Source: Campylorhamphus procurvoides (Eukaryota; Chordata; Aves; Passeriformes; Dendrocolaptidae). From it: a DNA stretch of 64,000 nt. The position numbers and the translations under genes were made by a program. The stretch spans positions 434,001 to 498,000 of the forward strand of contig WBMV01006646.1 of NCBI GenBank assembly GCA_013396655.1, read 5' to 3'. The notes beneath the pieces are model-generated. The model saw only the letters and a list, made by a program, of their open reading frames with translations, was not told where the DNA came from and did no database searches. Positions 1 through 35,357 of the stretch are shown in pieces (position 1 is the first letter of the stretch; every line of letters starts with the position of its first letter).

Positions 1-3000
1 GGAAACATCTACTTTTGGCTGAGGTGCTATGGTATTGATCAGGTAAGTCTGACGGGAGCAGTGCTAGAGAACATGCCAGCTTCAAGTGCCTGCCTGTATG
101 ACTCACCCTGCAAATATAATCCCTAGGGTGTCCTAGGTTCAGTCACACCACAGAATGTGTCTGTCCTCAGCAATTGCTTTTTTCAAGACAGGCTGAGGAA
201 CAGTCCAAAAAGGGAAAGCTCAAGGGGCTGTATTTGGCAGCAGCAGCTCCTGAAAGCTCTGCTTGGGAAATAAGTATGTTCCTCTTCCCTGGAGAGATCC
301 TTGCCTGGCTGCCAGTATTAATTCTACTCTCTGTCCCTCCCTTCAAAGCAAACAAGGAAGCTCCCAGTGCTTGTAGATCAGGCTGTTTACCTGTGCTTTG
401 CCCAGGAGCTACAGCTGTGTCACGGCCCAGGCGTGGGGTCATTCACTGGCTGAAGTAACTGGAAGAAGGAGCAGGTCGATTTAATTAAGATGAAAAATGA
501 ATCATGCATTTGCTATCCTTCTTTATATTTTTTATATATTTTTTTCTTTTAATGACTTCTACTCTGTCTCTAAGCTGGAAGTTGGCTTTCAGTAGGTGTG
601 AAATTTTATGGATACATTCTGTCCCTTTCCATTCCAGTTTATAAAATAAGTAAATACTTGACTGCGAAAAATTTAAAATGCAGGGAGCTTGCTAAACTTA
701 AGAAAAAAAATTGCTGGTTGTTTTTCTGTGAAGAATTTTTCTTCTTTCCTGCCCCTGCATTAAAGGTAAAAATTCACCCAGTTTTGCAAGAGAAAAAAAT
801 AGAGGGCTGAGCTTGGATGTCTGTTGCAGAATTTTTGAGGAGCTGACTAGCATTTGTCAACAGCTCTGGAGACAGCCCTGGTGTTTCCCTAGAACATTAG
901 TTCATCCTCAGTGCATTTGAATTCTGGTCTTCTACATCATCCTCACTCTGCATTGTACAGATTTTACAAATCTTCCTCTGCAGATTCAGGCTCTGCTTTG
1001 TTGTTGGTTTTATCTTCATGATATGCTTGGTAAATTTGAACTATTTATTTCTGCTTTGATTTAGGATCTGGAAAATGTCTTCTGTCACTACTAATCTGGG
1101 TGAAAACTCTTAGGTACCTTACGATTCTTGAGGCACTTTATGCTTCTTATATACTTACATCTGGAGATGATGGTTGCAAGAAAGCTCCCTCTATGTAAGG
1201 TAATAGGATTACTTGTCTGTTCCACCCAGAGCTGGTATTTGGGGAAGGACATCAGTTGTAAAGATTAAAATCAGATTATCAGACTTGTTTTGTGAGTGCC
1301 TCTTTCAAGAAATGCTAGTGGGTCATTGGAATGCTCTTCTGTAGGCAAGATGAAGTCTAGAATTTAGCAGAATTTTGGATTTTTCTGAAGGAATTTCTAT
1401 TGACAACTGATGAGGAAAGAAATATAGACTTTTTATTTGCCAGGTTAAGAACTTAGAACAAGAGGCTGACTTTTGGATTTTTTACAAGAGGATTGCAAAA
1501 CCATTTTTATGTAAATATTCTTTTCCAAGCAAGGTAACTTGTTGATCTTCCTTGTCAAAGGGAAAATGAGCTTCCTCCTTTGCTTAGAGTCTCCTGTGCT
1601 CCCAACTATCCTGTATAGGGATTGTTTTGTATTTAATAGTAAAGCTAGTGTTCATTTTAGTTTTTCAAATTTATTGTATTTTTCCGTAGATGGGAGAGGG
1701 AACACTGAGCAGGCTTGAATTGGAATTCAGTGTGAAGTGCCAATGCTCTTGTGTGAACCTGTGCTGTTTAAGTGGTAGGAACCTCCTTGTTACTGATGGC
1801 GCTCCAGATGATTTCTGGAGTTCTGGAATGAACTAAGTTCAGTTCATTGCAATTGCATTCAAATAGGTGATCTTTTATGGAAACTGTAATAATGTGAATA
1901 GTGGCCAAGAGAAGACTGCTGGAGTGGAGAAGGGAGTGTTTAATTTCCCTGTACGTCCCTCCCCTTCGTAATGGACTCCTCAAATTATAGTAACTGTCTC
2001 AATAAGACGAGATGGCAGATCTCTCTGTGTGTGTATATATGAAGAAAACTATGTCTAGTTTCCTAGATGACTAGAAAAAGTAATCATGTGATGCAGCTGG
2101 AACATGTGGTTAGAGTCATGATATGAACCTGTAAATTGCTACATTAAATCACTGGAAAGATTGCATTAATAGTTAAGGATTTTGTTCATTGTTTATTAAT
2201 TTAGGACTCTGTAGTTGATTCCTGTACACTGTATGGAGAACAGAATTTCTTTAACAGAGAGGGCTCTAAGACTTTCCAAGAGATTTATCAGTCTGGCAAT
2301 TATGCTTTTTGAACCAGTGAAGTAATTAATTCAAACAGCCCGTATCACATTTTCTGAAACTTCATTTGCTATTATGTACTCAAAGTTTTTGGTTTTAAAG
2401 CCAAATTTATCTTTTATACCAAACCTGTAATCTTTTCTGAAATTATCATCTTTAGTGGAAAAAGCCATCTGTTTATTGTTAAATATTCAACAGACTTTAG
2501 GCAATTAAGTAATTGGCTTTGAATGTTCCATATAAAAACAACTGTTAAAAAGAAAATGTAACAGTCCTAAAGTTTAAAAAAATTAAGTGGGTCTTAAATC
2601 TCTTGTCTTCAAGCAAACTGAAGTGACGTACCCCTTTCTGTTCGAACTTGCAAGCAGCAGGCAATTCATAACGTAGAAATCTGAATGTGCCCTTGTTGCA
2701 TTTTGGAGGTTTCCCTTGCCTCTACTTCTTTTCTGGGTGAACACTGAGATCTCTTGTCCACCTTTGCTTTACCGAATGTGTAACTACTGAAGTTTCACTT
2801 TTTTAGTGGGCAAAGGATATGTTAAAGTATACTGTTACTTTAAGATATGTACCTGCATAGCTCTTTAGACCTGAGCTATGTAAGAATCACCCCAGTATAT
2901 TTGTGGTTTTGTTTAGTAGTTGCAAGTAGAAAATAGCTCCTGAGGTCAGGCTATAGACTTGCAGTTTTTGCTATGCTGCTCCTCCAGTGAATGGTGTAAG

Positions 3001-6000
3001 CCGGGCAGAGGACTCCTATAATGCAGGCATACAGCAGATGAGGTGTGAGGCATTTCCCTGTCCATTGCACATCAGCCAGAGGCCTCATTAAACACATGTC
3101 AATGTCAGTAGCAGTTCAGGCAATTGTGTGGAAGTTGTTCAGCTTAAAACCATCTGATCTGTGACAGTGTGATTTGAAAGCCATGCAAATCCTGTAGTCA
3201 ACAGTGAGAATATTTCATTTTAGAATAAGCTTTAGGTTTTTCAGACATCTTTGGCATTTGTAATGGTTTAGTAATAGCTTGCTGCAGTTTTCAGCCAGCT
3301 AATGTTAATTCCTTTTCCCAAATTCCTTATCTGCATTAGCATTTAGCAGAACTGAAAGTGTTGGGAAATAGAACGCTCAGTTTCAAGGGCAGTGTGGAAA
3401 AAGAAAATGTTATTAAAACCATGGTTACTTTTGTGAATAACTGAACGAGTTATGAAGTTAGCCTTAAGAAACAGAGTTCTTTCGTTTCCTAAATTTGAGC
3501 CTCTGAAGCACTTTTTTTTACTATGTATCTGAAAACAGGGGTGTGTTTGCACTATCCATTTAGCAGATGTCCAGAAGCCTTTAAACATGACAGCTGAAAA
3601 TTAGACAAGCATTCACAAACACATGATGCATACAAATCAGCTATGTGTGAACTGTATTTTCACAAAGAAATTAAGTAAAATTCATTAATGCAAGAGCTTT
3701 ATATACACTGGGCATTTGTTTTACATTCAGCAGCAATCTAGCATGTACTTGAAGTACTGTTGGTTCTTTCTAGGTCAGCCACAGATTTCTACAGTATATT
3801 CATTTTCGTAGTGTTAGATGCCTTCTAAATGGAGTTATTGAATTATCATTGGTGTGTAGCTTATGTCATTATGTAATGTTGATTATATTACTAGTTAGTG
3901 TGTTAATATATGCAACTGTTTTATTTTAAAATTGCCTTTTTCCATTTCTGCATCTCTTTAACTGTTATGATCTTCATCTTTTGTCAGTCCTACTTCTGAG
4001 CATCTACTGTAGTGATCTCCTTTTATTGTAGAACTGTTTTCCCCAGGAGGCCACAGTCTTCAGCATGTGTAGACAGATTGCTGTCTTAGTTGGTGTTTGT
4101 GTTGCACCTAAGATGTGTCTTGCCCCAAAGACTATTTGCTGGCATAGCATCCTAAGTTTCTTCCAAGACTAAGCCCACTTATGTTTGCTTTTAGGAAAGC
4201 ATGGCTTTGGAAACCATAAACATGAAAACCATGTCAGTTCATGCAAAACTTGTAGCTAATGATAGTTGCTCCCACCTATGCTTTTTCTCATTTCTTATAT
4301 TTCGCATTTTAATGTACTGGGGTATTAAAATATCTTCTCGGCTGTACTTTTTCACTACAGTAGGAGTAACCTGAATACATATAATTAGTTAGATAAAGGG
4401 GTATTTAGAGTAAGGTATTCTGCACTATAACATGGATGAATCCTGGATTTTCGTATCATTTTGTCTAGTGAAGATATAAACCAGCAATTAAGAACAGTCA
4501 TAGAGACTTAGCTGTACAAAGCCAATGTTTCTCCACCCTTTAAGTTGACAGTATTCCGGCCTATTATATTTCCATGTCCTTAGTGGGAAAATTTTCTCTT
4601 GGGCTCCATTTCCTTGTCTGAATAGAAGAGACATATCTCAAATGTATCCTTTTTGTTCATTTTTAATGGACTTTTGAAGCTTTCCTTTGTTACTGTCTCT
4701 AGTGAGAGGAAAGTGCAGAAAATATTTAGTGTTGAAATACAGCATTGTTATTTTCTAGATATCTTGAAGTCAGCAAGTTTGTCTAGAACAGTCATGTTGA
4801 GACATGCTAAGGTACATGCCCTTCTTTAAGCAGAAGTAAACGGCAGGTGTTTGCATATTTGGGTATGAATATTGCTATACATGGTTTATTTACTGTTTTA
4901 AATATACCTATTTTAAAGCTAGGTGAAGAATTTTGGTCAATCTTCATTGTTAGTATTCTTCACTTGTGGAGGAGGAGGAGGTGGCAATCAAATATTTTTA
5001 TAGATGTCCATACCTTTTAAGGTGAGCCATGATACTTTCATAGATATATGCTACTTGCATTTTCATGGAGCTACATGTGTCCATGGTTATCCTTTTACAG
5101 CTGTAACAGACTGTAGAGAAGCGATGAGTGGAAATTGTTGACCATCTGAGGTCTCCTGCAGGACTCTTGAATTCAATTGCTGTTAGTGAATTTAGAATAA
5201 AACTTATGCACAGCTTGCAGATCCCCTAGGGGATTTCACTGTATGGATATAGTGTTACTTTCAATTCCTACATTTTTGTTATGCTTCCTTGGGTAAAATA
5301 GTACTTATGGAAATCTGAAGAATTAGTAAATTAATATGTCAACCCTACAGTACTATGTTAGTTCACTTTTGAAATACCCTTATCTTTACTAATAGCGACC
5401 TGCCAGTGAAAGATTGCCATGTATTGAAATTTACTTAGGCACAGTATTTTCAAGGAAAAGGACAACAGTTGATGTGTGAGAGAAAATTAAAGTTTTCAGT
5501 GGGATTGTTGCCCTGCTGGCAATTGACAGCATTCCAGCAAGTTGACAGTTAATGGGACAAATGTATTATTAGTTTCCTCATTAATAACAGAAATCTGGAG
5601 TCTGCATCCTGCCTCTCTTTCCATATGTGCTTCTGCAGAATTGCTAGAAAAGGGAACAAAATGTTAAATTTCAGGCAGATGACTCTATCTGATACAGCTT
5701 AATCATGCTTTAATGAAAGGCATTGCAGGCATACATTGTTTAAGAATCTTAAAAGTCTGACAACTTCTTAATTTAGACTTGCTTTAATATTTAAAGAGTA
5801 AGATTTTTGGTGTTGTGGATCTTTGAAGCTAGACTGCATAAGACTAGTCAACAGTAAATTAACAGGAAAAAATTAAGTCTTTGGCTTTTTTCTGTGAGCT
5901 TTGTTTACAGAACTGGGCAATACCAGGCACCTTTGATGCTTTCATCTGAGATGAGACAGGGAGCACAAGAGGTTCAGAGCTGAGTGGGAGCAAAGCACTG

Positions 6001-6880
6001 AGTGGGAGTAAACCTTGTTATAAAATGAGAGGCTTACACTCTCATGGTTGATGGACAAAACTGTGAAATTATGAGACATTGCAGTGAGGGGTGCAGAGAT
6101 CAGTCTGAGGAAGATGTAATGGCCAGTTGAAATACCCAAGGGTTGGAGGCAAGGGGAAAGCGTGCATGTTTTGTAACACCTCTTTCTGTGCTGCTCTGAA
6201 TTCGTTATGTCCCAGTGACAATCACTCACCACACAAAATATACAAGAAATGGCTTTTCTGAGAATTTGCTCCATTTCTTCTGAAGCTGAGTAAGTCTATT
6301 TTATGCTAGGAAAGCATGCGCTTAAAATGAAGAGAGGGACTGTACTTATTACTATCGCAGTACAGAGTGATAATTTTTGATAAACAGCACATGAGGATGC
6401 AGAAAAAGGAATGGTAATTTAGATGCAAGTGGAGATACTCCTTTCTCATTTTGGGATACCTCTCCTTTCTCATTTATTCACTATTCTCTTGTGATTACCC
6501 TTTAAGTGATACCATTTTTCTAGTCAATCTGTTGATCTGCAGTGCTTTGAGTTCTTTTCCTGCTTTAGCCATTATTACAAGCCTACTTTTCAATCTCATG
6601 TGAAGCTTATGGGAACAATCTTCATGGATAATGGTAAAGGAACCCACTGCTATGATCCTGGTTGCAAGTGCTTTAATGTATATTTACCTTGATGAGGAGT
6701 TTTCAGACTTGGGAGTGGTGCTCCAGGGCTGCTGCACACAAGTGTATAGTGAAGTACAAAACCTTTCCAGTTTTATCAAGTATTGGGTTTTTTTTTGTGT
6801 TTTGATTGCCTTTACTAGTGCATTACAGTCTGACTTGAAGTTTCTCTGAAGTTCTTTAAACATCCTTTTTTTTTTCTTTC

Positions 6881-6911
6881 NNNNNNNNNNNNNNNNNNNN
6901 NNNNNNNNNNN
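6881..6911. other. Assembly gap (31 N)
   Basis: A run of N flanked by a T/C homopolymeric tract on the left and TTTT on the right, so it probably hides a pyrimidine-rich low-complexity stretch. True length unknown. Confidence 0.98.
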
Positions 6912-7806
6912 TTTTCCATTTCGGAGAGCAGTCCCTTCCCTGAAATAGTGCAGATGGTTTTGCTGTATGTAATGGAAAGGCTGTTTGTTTTTACTTGCTT
7001 GCTTCTCTAAATAGTTCCTGCAAAAGCAGTCTTTGCACTGCAAAACTCATCTCCCCTGTCTTACTCTTGACTCATTTTCTAGGACTTGGAAATATTGCCA
7101 GATAGAGGTCTGAGAAACCTTAAATCCTCACAATCTTGCTAGGGTATTGATGGATCATGGTAGTGGGGGCACCTGGCAGTCTGAGGAAGGGGCCACATAG
7201 ATCAGGTCTCTTACAGAGTACCCACAGCTATTTTAAGAACATCTCTTACAAGAAGGAGTTACTTAACAAGTTTTGTGACTAAAGGGGGAAGCATTTTGAA
7301 ACTTTCTAGTAATTTATTTTGTAAAAAATTTAATAGATATGTCAGCAAATAGAAAACAGTTTTTTCAGCTGTCAGTAGAAAGATGCAGTGCACTGTAGGC
7401 ATGTTTTTAGCAACATTTTAAATAGTCCAGTAGCAGGGAGAGCCTTTTAAACCATAATCAAATAGTGCTTTTGTAGTATGTTATGTTTATTCCATTTTAT
7501 TTCTTTGTTCTTTACTTTGTTTTTTGTTTAGTTTTGGGTTTGTTTGGTTTTTTAAGTTGTAAGAATCCTGACTCTAAAGAAAAGATGTAATTTAGATACC
7601 AAATGTTGTTACAAACTTAATTTCTTTTTTTAGTATTGCCAGAGGTACTCTTAACAGCCCAGAGTGTGGGCCTTTTAATGATGAAGCTTAGACTTAGTGT
7701 ACAAATGGATTGGGGTTTTTTTTTTTCATATATCTTTGTAGCAGAGACACAAAATGGTTATAGGCAGTACCTAGGTGACTGCAAAGCTTATATATTCAGA
7801 AAAGAG

Positions 7807-8790
7807 TGTAGTGGGTTGACCCTGGGTGGATGCCAGGTATCCACTGAAGTCTGTTTCTCCTTCCCTTCTGCAGCTGGACAGAGGAGAGGAAATACAACAA
7901 AGGATTCATGAGTTGAGATAAGAGCTCAGAGAGGACACTGTTCACCATCACAGGCAAAACAGACTCAGAGTGGGGATATTAATTAGATTTTTTAATTACT
8001 GGATCAGAGCAAAGGAGTGAGAAGTAAAATAACCTTAAGAACACTTTTCTCCCACCCCTTCTTCCTTCCAAGTTCTACCTCCTCCCCCCCGCAGCAGCAC
8101 AGGGAGATGGGGAATGGGGGTTATGGTCAGTCCATCACAGGTTGTTTCTGCCACTGTCAAGGAGAGGAGTCTTCCTCCTGCCTCCTGTGAGGTCCCTCCC
8201 AGGGGAGACAGTCGTTCACAAACCTCTTGGGTGGCAGTCCATCCCATGGGCAACAGTTCACAAAACTGCTGCCCGTGGGTTGCTTCTTTATGAGGTGCAG
8301 TCCTTCACAAACAAGCTGCTCCAGCGTGGGTCCCCTGCTGGACCACAAGTCCTGCCAGGGAAAACCTTCTCCAGCATGGGTTCCTTTCCCCACAGGCTGC
8401 ATGTCCCTGCCAGGACCCTGCTCCATCATGGGCCTCCCATGGGGTCACAGCCTCCTTTGGGCATCCACCTGGTCCAGCATGGGCTCCTCCCTGGGCTGCA
8501 GGTGGAGCTCTGCACCCCGATGGTCCTCCATGAGCTGCAGGGGAACCTGCACTGACCTTGGTGTCTACATTGTTGTTCATCTGTTCTCACTCTGCTCTTC
8601 CCTTCTTAAATCTGTTACCGTGGAGGTGTTACTGTTGTTTCTAATTGGCTTGGCCAGCCCCAGGAAGCCCATCCTGGAGCTGGCTATCATTGGCGCCATC
8701 CGACAAAAGGCAAGTTTCTGGCAGCTTCCAGTAGAAGCCACTCCGATAACCCTCCCTCCTGCCAAAACCTGGCCACAGAAACCCAGTAAA
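7807..8790 (-). mobile_element. Solo LTR of an avian endogenous retrovirus (decayed)
   Basis: About 980 bp resembling a long LTR family widespread in bird genomes, recognised from its ends (the plus-strand left end reads TGTAGTGGGTTGACCC) and from a central block of about 51-bp imperfect repeats. A TATA-like TTTAAG motif (8604-8610) and a decayed A/T-rich polyadenylation region near 7980-8010 are ordered as expected for minus-strand transcription, antisense to MAPK8. No flanking gag/pol/env region and no clear target-site duplication are visible, so it is most simply an old solo LTR. Open frames inside it are not genes. The family name is not assigned. Confidence 0.65.
8190..8550. repeat. Imperfect tandem repeat of about 51 bp inside the LTR
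   Basis: The core CCAGCRTGGG or close variants recurs at 8321, 8371, 8423 and 8474, spacing 50-52 bp, with weaker units on each side (about 8239 and 8527). Units share a pattern of TCC, the core, and GGCTGCAG-like text. Confidence 0.6.
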
Positions 8791-10021
8791 GGGGCTTAAA
8801 GCTTTATTACAGGAAGATTACATACAGAATTTTTTTCTTGCCTTAGTAAAAATAAAGGATTTCTTTTACATGCTGCTATATATTAAAATACTACTATGAA
8901 TTATAAAATGGTTAGTAAATGCAAATCTCTCAGTCTGTATTGGAAAGCACATAATACAGTTTTGCACATGTAGCAAATAAGCTTTAAGGCGATAAGACTT
9001 GCTTGGTTATAGTACTATGTACTGTGTATAGGTAAAGTCTGTTAATATAATGGAATTGTTTTCTTAGAGAATACTGTCTCTCAAGATCCTTTTCTTAAGC
9101 CATACTTGCTTTGTTTCACTCTTTGATCCTGTGATGTTTACCATATTGAAAGAAAATTCAGCTAAACACTTTGCTTTGGCTATTCAAAATATTGACCTTT
9201 AAATGTAAAGGTCTCAACATTCATCTGGAACCCTTGGAGGGAGAGGAGCAGTCCTTCCTGCTTTTGTTTCTGAGGAATTATCCAGTGAAGTATTAAACTT
9301 TCATTATCTTGATGCTGATACCAAACAGCAGAGCTCTATAAGCTATTCCAGCTAGTCCTGCATTGTTCAATGTCACTAGATCTTAATACAGTTTTAGTGG
9401 ATAAACTCAAGATCCTTTTTTTTTCTTTTTGCCTCAGCTGATGATGAACAAATGTAAGATTACATGAATTATTGTCTTCACTCTTTGTTTTCTGATTTTC
9501 AAAAATTTGTTTGGCTGATTTTGTACTGTCCACAACAAATTTTCTTTTTTCCTAATTCAGAATGGGTTTTTTTTGTCATTATTTGTTTGTTGGGTGTTTT
9601 TATTCCAAAACCATGTGCAAATATGTCTGTGAACAGAGTGTTCAGAAAGTGACAGAGTCCAAAGATATAGTGATAAAGGCCTAGGGAGGAAAGACCTGGG
9701 GTTGGTGTGATGCATAGCCAAGAAATTAGGCTTTTGGCTCACTCCAGTAAGCCAAGCTTTTTTTACTATGGAGGACATTGAGGGAATATACATCCTTTTT
9801 TTGTACTCTTGTTCTCTTTCCATGATTATTACTTTCATTTGTAGGAGCTAGTATGTGAGATCTCTGACAAGGCCAGTTTTCCTTCTCTGGCCTAGGCTGA
9901 CTGTATGTATTTCCACATAAGGCTCGTATTCCTGGAAGTTGCAACCAAGAGTATTTTGATGATTGCAATATCTGGAGGACTTGTTCATGTTATGTCACTC
10001 TTTTATTTACAGTCACGCAAC

Positions 10022-10080
10022 AATTCAGGTTGGATGGGACCTCTGTAGAGTGTCTGGCCCAAACCCTGCTCCCTTGGTGC
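10022..10080 (-). mobile_element. CR1 LINE 3'-end fragment
   Basis: The plus strand reads CAGGTTGGATGGGACCTCTG and then TGGCCCAAACCCTGCTC, the reverse complement of the conserved CR1 3' tail. Short and diverged; edges approximate. It lies about 340 nt before the first MAPK8 coding exon. Confidence 0.55.
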
Positions 10081-10417
10081 ATGTGTATGTTTGAAGGGGT
10101 ACTAGGACTCTTGGCACTCTGTGAATGGCATGTAGCTTCCTGCCTTTTGATCTTCTGTCATTCCCACCTAAGGTTTTTGCTGCCCTCCATTCACCTTTGG
10201 TTTATTTTTGCCCTTCTAGAATCTTACCTTAGGAGCAGTCCTAAAAATAAAACATTTTGGACACATGCCATCTAATTCCTGCAGACATTAAAAATAACTT
10301 ATATTTGCATTTGGGACTTATTTGGGAATTATTTTTGTGTCTTAGAAGGAATTTTGCCTTTTGTCAGATTACACACAGTTGTAAAATCTTAGTTTTTCAA
10401 ATTTTATTTCTTCATAG

Positions 10418-31925
<21,508 letters not shown>

Positions 31926-32696
31926 CTACTTGGTCTTTTGGGGGGTGGGAGGGGGGTCCTTTTAGTCATTAATAGGGCACTTTTAAAATTTGGTGGTATT
32001 TTTGAGTGTTTTTCCAAAAATAATCATGGAATTCATCATAAAGTGCTGTAATTTCAAACTGTAAGTTGTGTTAAAAGCAGCCACTTTTTTGCTGTAATTA
32101 ACTGTAAAATATTAAACATGATAATTTTTATTGTGGTTTTAAAATCTGCATATTTGCTTTACTATTATGCTGCTGATCTTTTTTTACTGAATTTGTAAGA
32201 TTTGTTTTATCAAAGCACATATTAATGTTGTGGTCATTACCATATAATGAATTATTTAAGATTTTATAGGTTTTCAATTTTTTAATTAGAATTTATTCCA
32301 GATGTTTTGTTCATGATATCCTTCAAAGTTTTATGCTTGGTCATACATCTTTGTCCAGGTGGAGGGGGAGATAATTCAGTGCAGCCAGCTGTAGCTTTGG
32401 GCATACTAGTGTGGTGCTGGCAGTGAAAAAAATCCTCTTTTATTTTGGCTACTTGCCTATAATACTTCAGCAGAAGCAACAATTAGTGAGCTTTGTAGAG
32501 AAACAAAAAAATCCTTTGCAAAGTAACATCCTCTGAATGGGTTTATGAACATAGGAAAGCAAAGTGTATCTTCAAAGCTGCAGAAAATACCCAGCCTAGC
32601 AAAGTAATGTGATATTTTCTGCAGAGTTGTGGCATGCCAAATCTTGTGATCACCATAAAACACAAGGATACTTCATGAATAATGCATTGCAATGCC

Positions 32697-32702
32697 AATA
32701 AA
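32697..32702 (+). terminator. Proximal polyadenylation signal of MAPK8
   Basis: Canonical AATAAA 772 nt after the p54 stop, followed within about 40 nt by a T/G-rich stretch (tgtagcctgtttttgtac). It is a good candidate for a short-3'UTR message. Confidence 0.5.
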
Positions 32703-34279
32703 CCGTTTACTTATAGCTTGTAGCCTGTTTTTGTACACACAGAAGGAAGTATATCCAGGATGTCTAGACTGGCAAAAAGGAGAATTCTGTAGCTATGCTT
32801 TCATATAAGACATGATTCTTGGGAGTTTTGGTTCTTACTGGTTTTGTCTACTCGGGTGAGTGCTTTTTGGGTCAAAGAGGGAATGACATGAATGCAATAG
32901 GGGCAAAACTTCAGCTACTCTTTCTCCGCCAAAAATACTGATTGCTAAAAACCATTAAGTGGTAGGAGAACCTCAGGATTTCTGTAGCTAATGCATTAAT
33001 GAGCAATATATGCCATCCAAAGGAGGGAGAAGTAGTGCTGGAGAAATTAATATTTATCTCTTTCATTTCACCATGAGATCAGTGTAACAGAAATCTTAAC
33101 AATGGTTCATTTTAAGTCATAAATATTCAGTAGTTTTCATCACCGAAGCTCCAGGCTTCAATACACTTTTTAAACAAAAGATATATTGAGATATATAGAA
33201 CACTTACTGAATAGTCATGTAAGAAGGTGCTGCTCATCACAGAAGTATTTTAACTGTTTACATTTTATATTTACAGAATGATTTATGTATAACTGACTTA
33301 AGTTTATGTATGAGTTAAACAATCATTCAGAATTTATTCCTTTGGAAAATGCAGATTTTTAGTGAAGCTAGGTTGTATAATTGATTGCCTCGTGTAGATG
33401 CATATTTTGTGTAGTGAATTAGAATGTGAAGAGCAATTTAAATTAGTAATGCTCACAAATATGGGCATGCATACAGAAGTCTTGCCAGGTGCCGAGCACA
33501 AGCCAGTAATGTAACTGGCTACAGAGGTCATCCAGGAATGACTGATGGCCTTCAGTGTGGTTCCTTCTGCTTGTTGGGTTAAATAAGTATCTTTTTGAAG
33601 TTCTAACTGAAAGAGGAAAATTTGTCTTTACAGTAAGTTTTGGAAAATAGAAGTGATAGTAATGCTTTTGATATCTAACATGTCTTTTTAAAAAAACATG
33701 CAGGGTTACAAGGAATGGTAATGTCTCAAAGATGACTAAATTGATAAACTGCACAATTATTTTCCTGGCCTGGCTAGACTGCTGGTAAGTGCTTTGTGCG
33801 TGTAATTTTGCTTTCCTCACTTGTATTTAGTATTTCAGTATTGCCTTCCTAAACCACATTTGTTAAGGCAATTATTTTTGCAGGATCCTGCCAAATTGTA
33901 TATTACCTCGGAATAGGCAGGACATGTTTGGATTCATCTAGCACTGGAATGTAGAAAATCTGCTCATGTTGAACAGAGACCAACAGAACAGTCTATTTTG
34001 TAATTTTTTATCAAACTTTAAGCTGTGAATGAAGCCAAAATTTTTAGTCATGCAACAGTACTCCGCTGTTATATAGGGTCAAATGATAGCGTGGTCAACA
34101 CAGTGTAATGAAGTTAAGACTGACAAAAGCAACTTCTGGTGCCTCTAAGTGCTGTTAAAACCAGAATTTGGTAAATGTAATTCATATTTAAATTTATTTT
34201 AGACCCCTATGGATTGCAGTGATGATTGAAATATTTTGAAACTTTAAAATATTTTTTGCTATCACTTTCCAGTGTCCTA

Positions 34280-34285
34280 AATAAA
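34280..34285 (+). terminator. Intermediate polyadenylation signal candidate of MAPK8
   Basis: AATAAA in the AT-rich 3' UTR region, with weak downstream GT-richness. Listed as a candidate only. Confidence 0.3.
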
Positions 34286-35322
34286 CTAGTCACTGAACTG
34301 AGTTGATAAGCTCTAAGGAGAATTGATGTTTTCTTCTTTCAAGGTAGATTTAATGAATGGCTGGGACTGTTCACTGCAGCCTATTGCAGTTTGAGTGAGC
34401 AGTGTTTAAAGGAATTGTTTCAGTAAGGTCAGAGCTTTGCCTGTGGAGACCTAGAGTTCACTTCTGGCACTGTGCTCATAGCAGTGTTGCTTTTTCATTT
34501 TTTTTTTCAGTTGCTTGCATTTTAGGCAAATAAAAGTGATGGCAAATTTCAAATACAAGAAAATCAGATTCGGTCACCAAATTGTCACAACTTCCTAGTC
34601 TAACTTCCCCTTTTATTTGTTGAAATACAAAATTATTTAAGCGATAGTTGTACACCATCACAGATAGCAAACAAATGGATAACTGAAGTTCAGCTGTCTT
34701 TTGTCTATTGTTGGTTAGTTTATGTGCTATACAATACACTGTCCAATTTTATTCTTATTGTTAAGCTTTATTTTAGGCTATGGTTCAAAATCTTCTCATG
34801 ACAGTGGGCTTCACTAAAGGGCATGAAACTTCCTAGGGATTTCTAATCCATTGGGAGGTGGTAGGGATTGAACTGCAATGAGCTGTCTGATCTTGTAGTC
34901 GGGTGAGGTTGAAAGTTGGCCAGTGATGGCGAGATCAATTTCCACCTTCTCTAGTCAGAGCTGTGGCATGCATCAAGGATAAAACATGTCTGTCTTTTTT
35001 TAGAAGTAGGTTCTTCAAGAATTTGAAATAGAAGTGTGGGGAGGGCATAGGGAGAATTAGTACCATGATGGTGTGCTGCAGTGTCTTTCGTTGATGCAAG
35101 TCAATGGGGTCAGAAGTGATGCTTTTGTGTGTTAGGGTGTGTGAGCAGCTGGGCTGGCAAAGCAGGACCCGCAGCACAGCCCAACTGTCCAGGGCAGCCC
35201 AGGTGCATTCCATGGCTTGGGCTCTTAGCTCTAAAAAAACTTTGCTGTGCTGGACGCAGCAGCATGTTTTTGGATAGGAATACCAGCTTCATACAGAGAG
35301 TATCATGAATTGTTTGGTAAGG

Positions 35323-35357
35323 GGGGTGTGTGTGTATNGTGTGTCTGTCTGTGTGCA
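35323..35357. repeat. GT-rich microsatellite with an N
   Basis: A G run followed by GT repeats and TGTCTGTCTGTG, with one undetermined base at 35338. Confidence 0.8.

Larger units (their letters stand above)
1..10417 (+). other. Upstream intron or 5' flank of MAPK8
   Basis: No coding exon is supported. The acceptor at 10417 shows that the MAPK8 leader starts further upstream, so most or all of this is intron. A strong donor-like site (CAG|GTAAGT, 42/43) at the left edge could end a noncoding exon. Content recognised: the assembly gap, the LTR and one CR1 fragment. Confidence 0.6.

Noticed and set aside
8035..8799. Cluster of overlapping long open frames on both strands (up to about 190 codons)
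   Set aside because: They fall inside the repeat-rich LTR, arise from its GC-rich tandem repeats and have no protein-like content.
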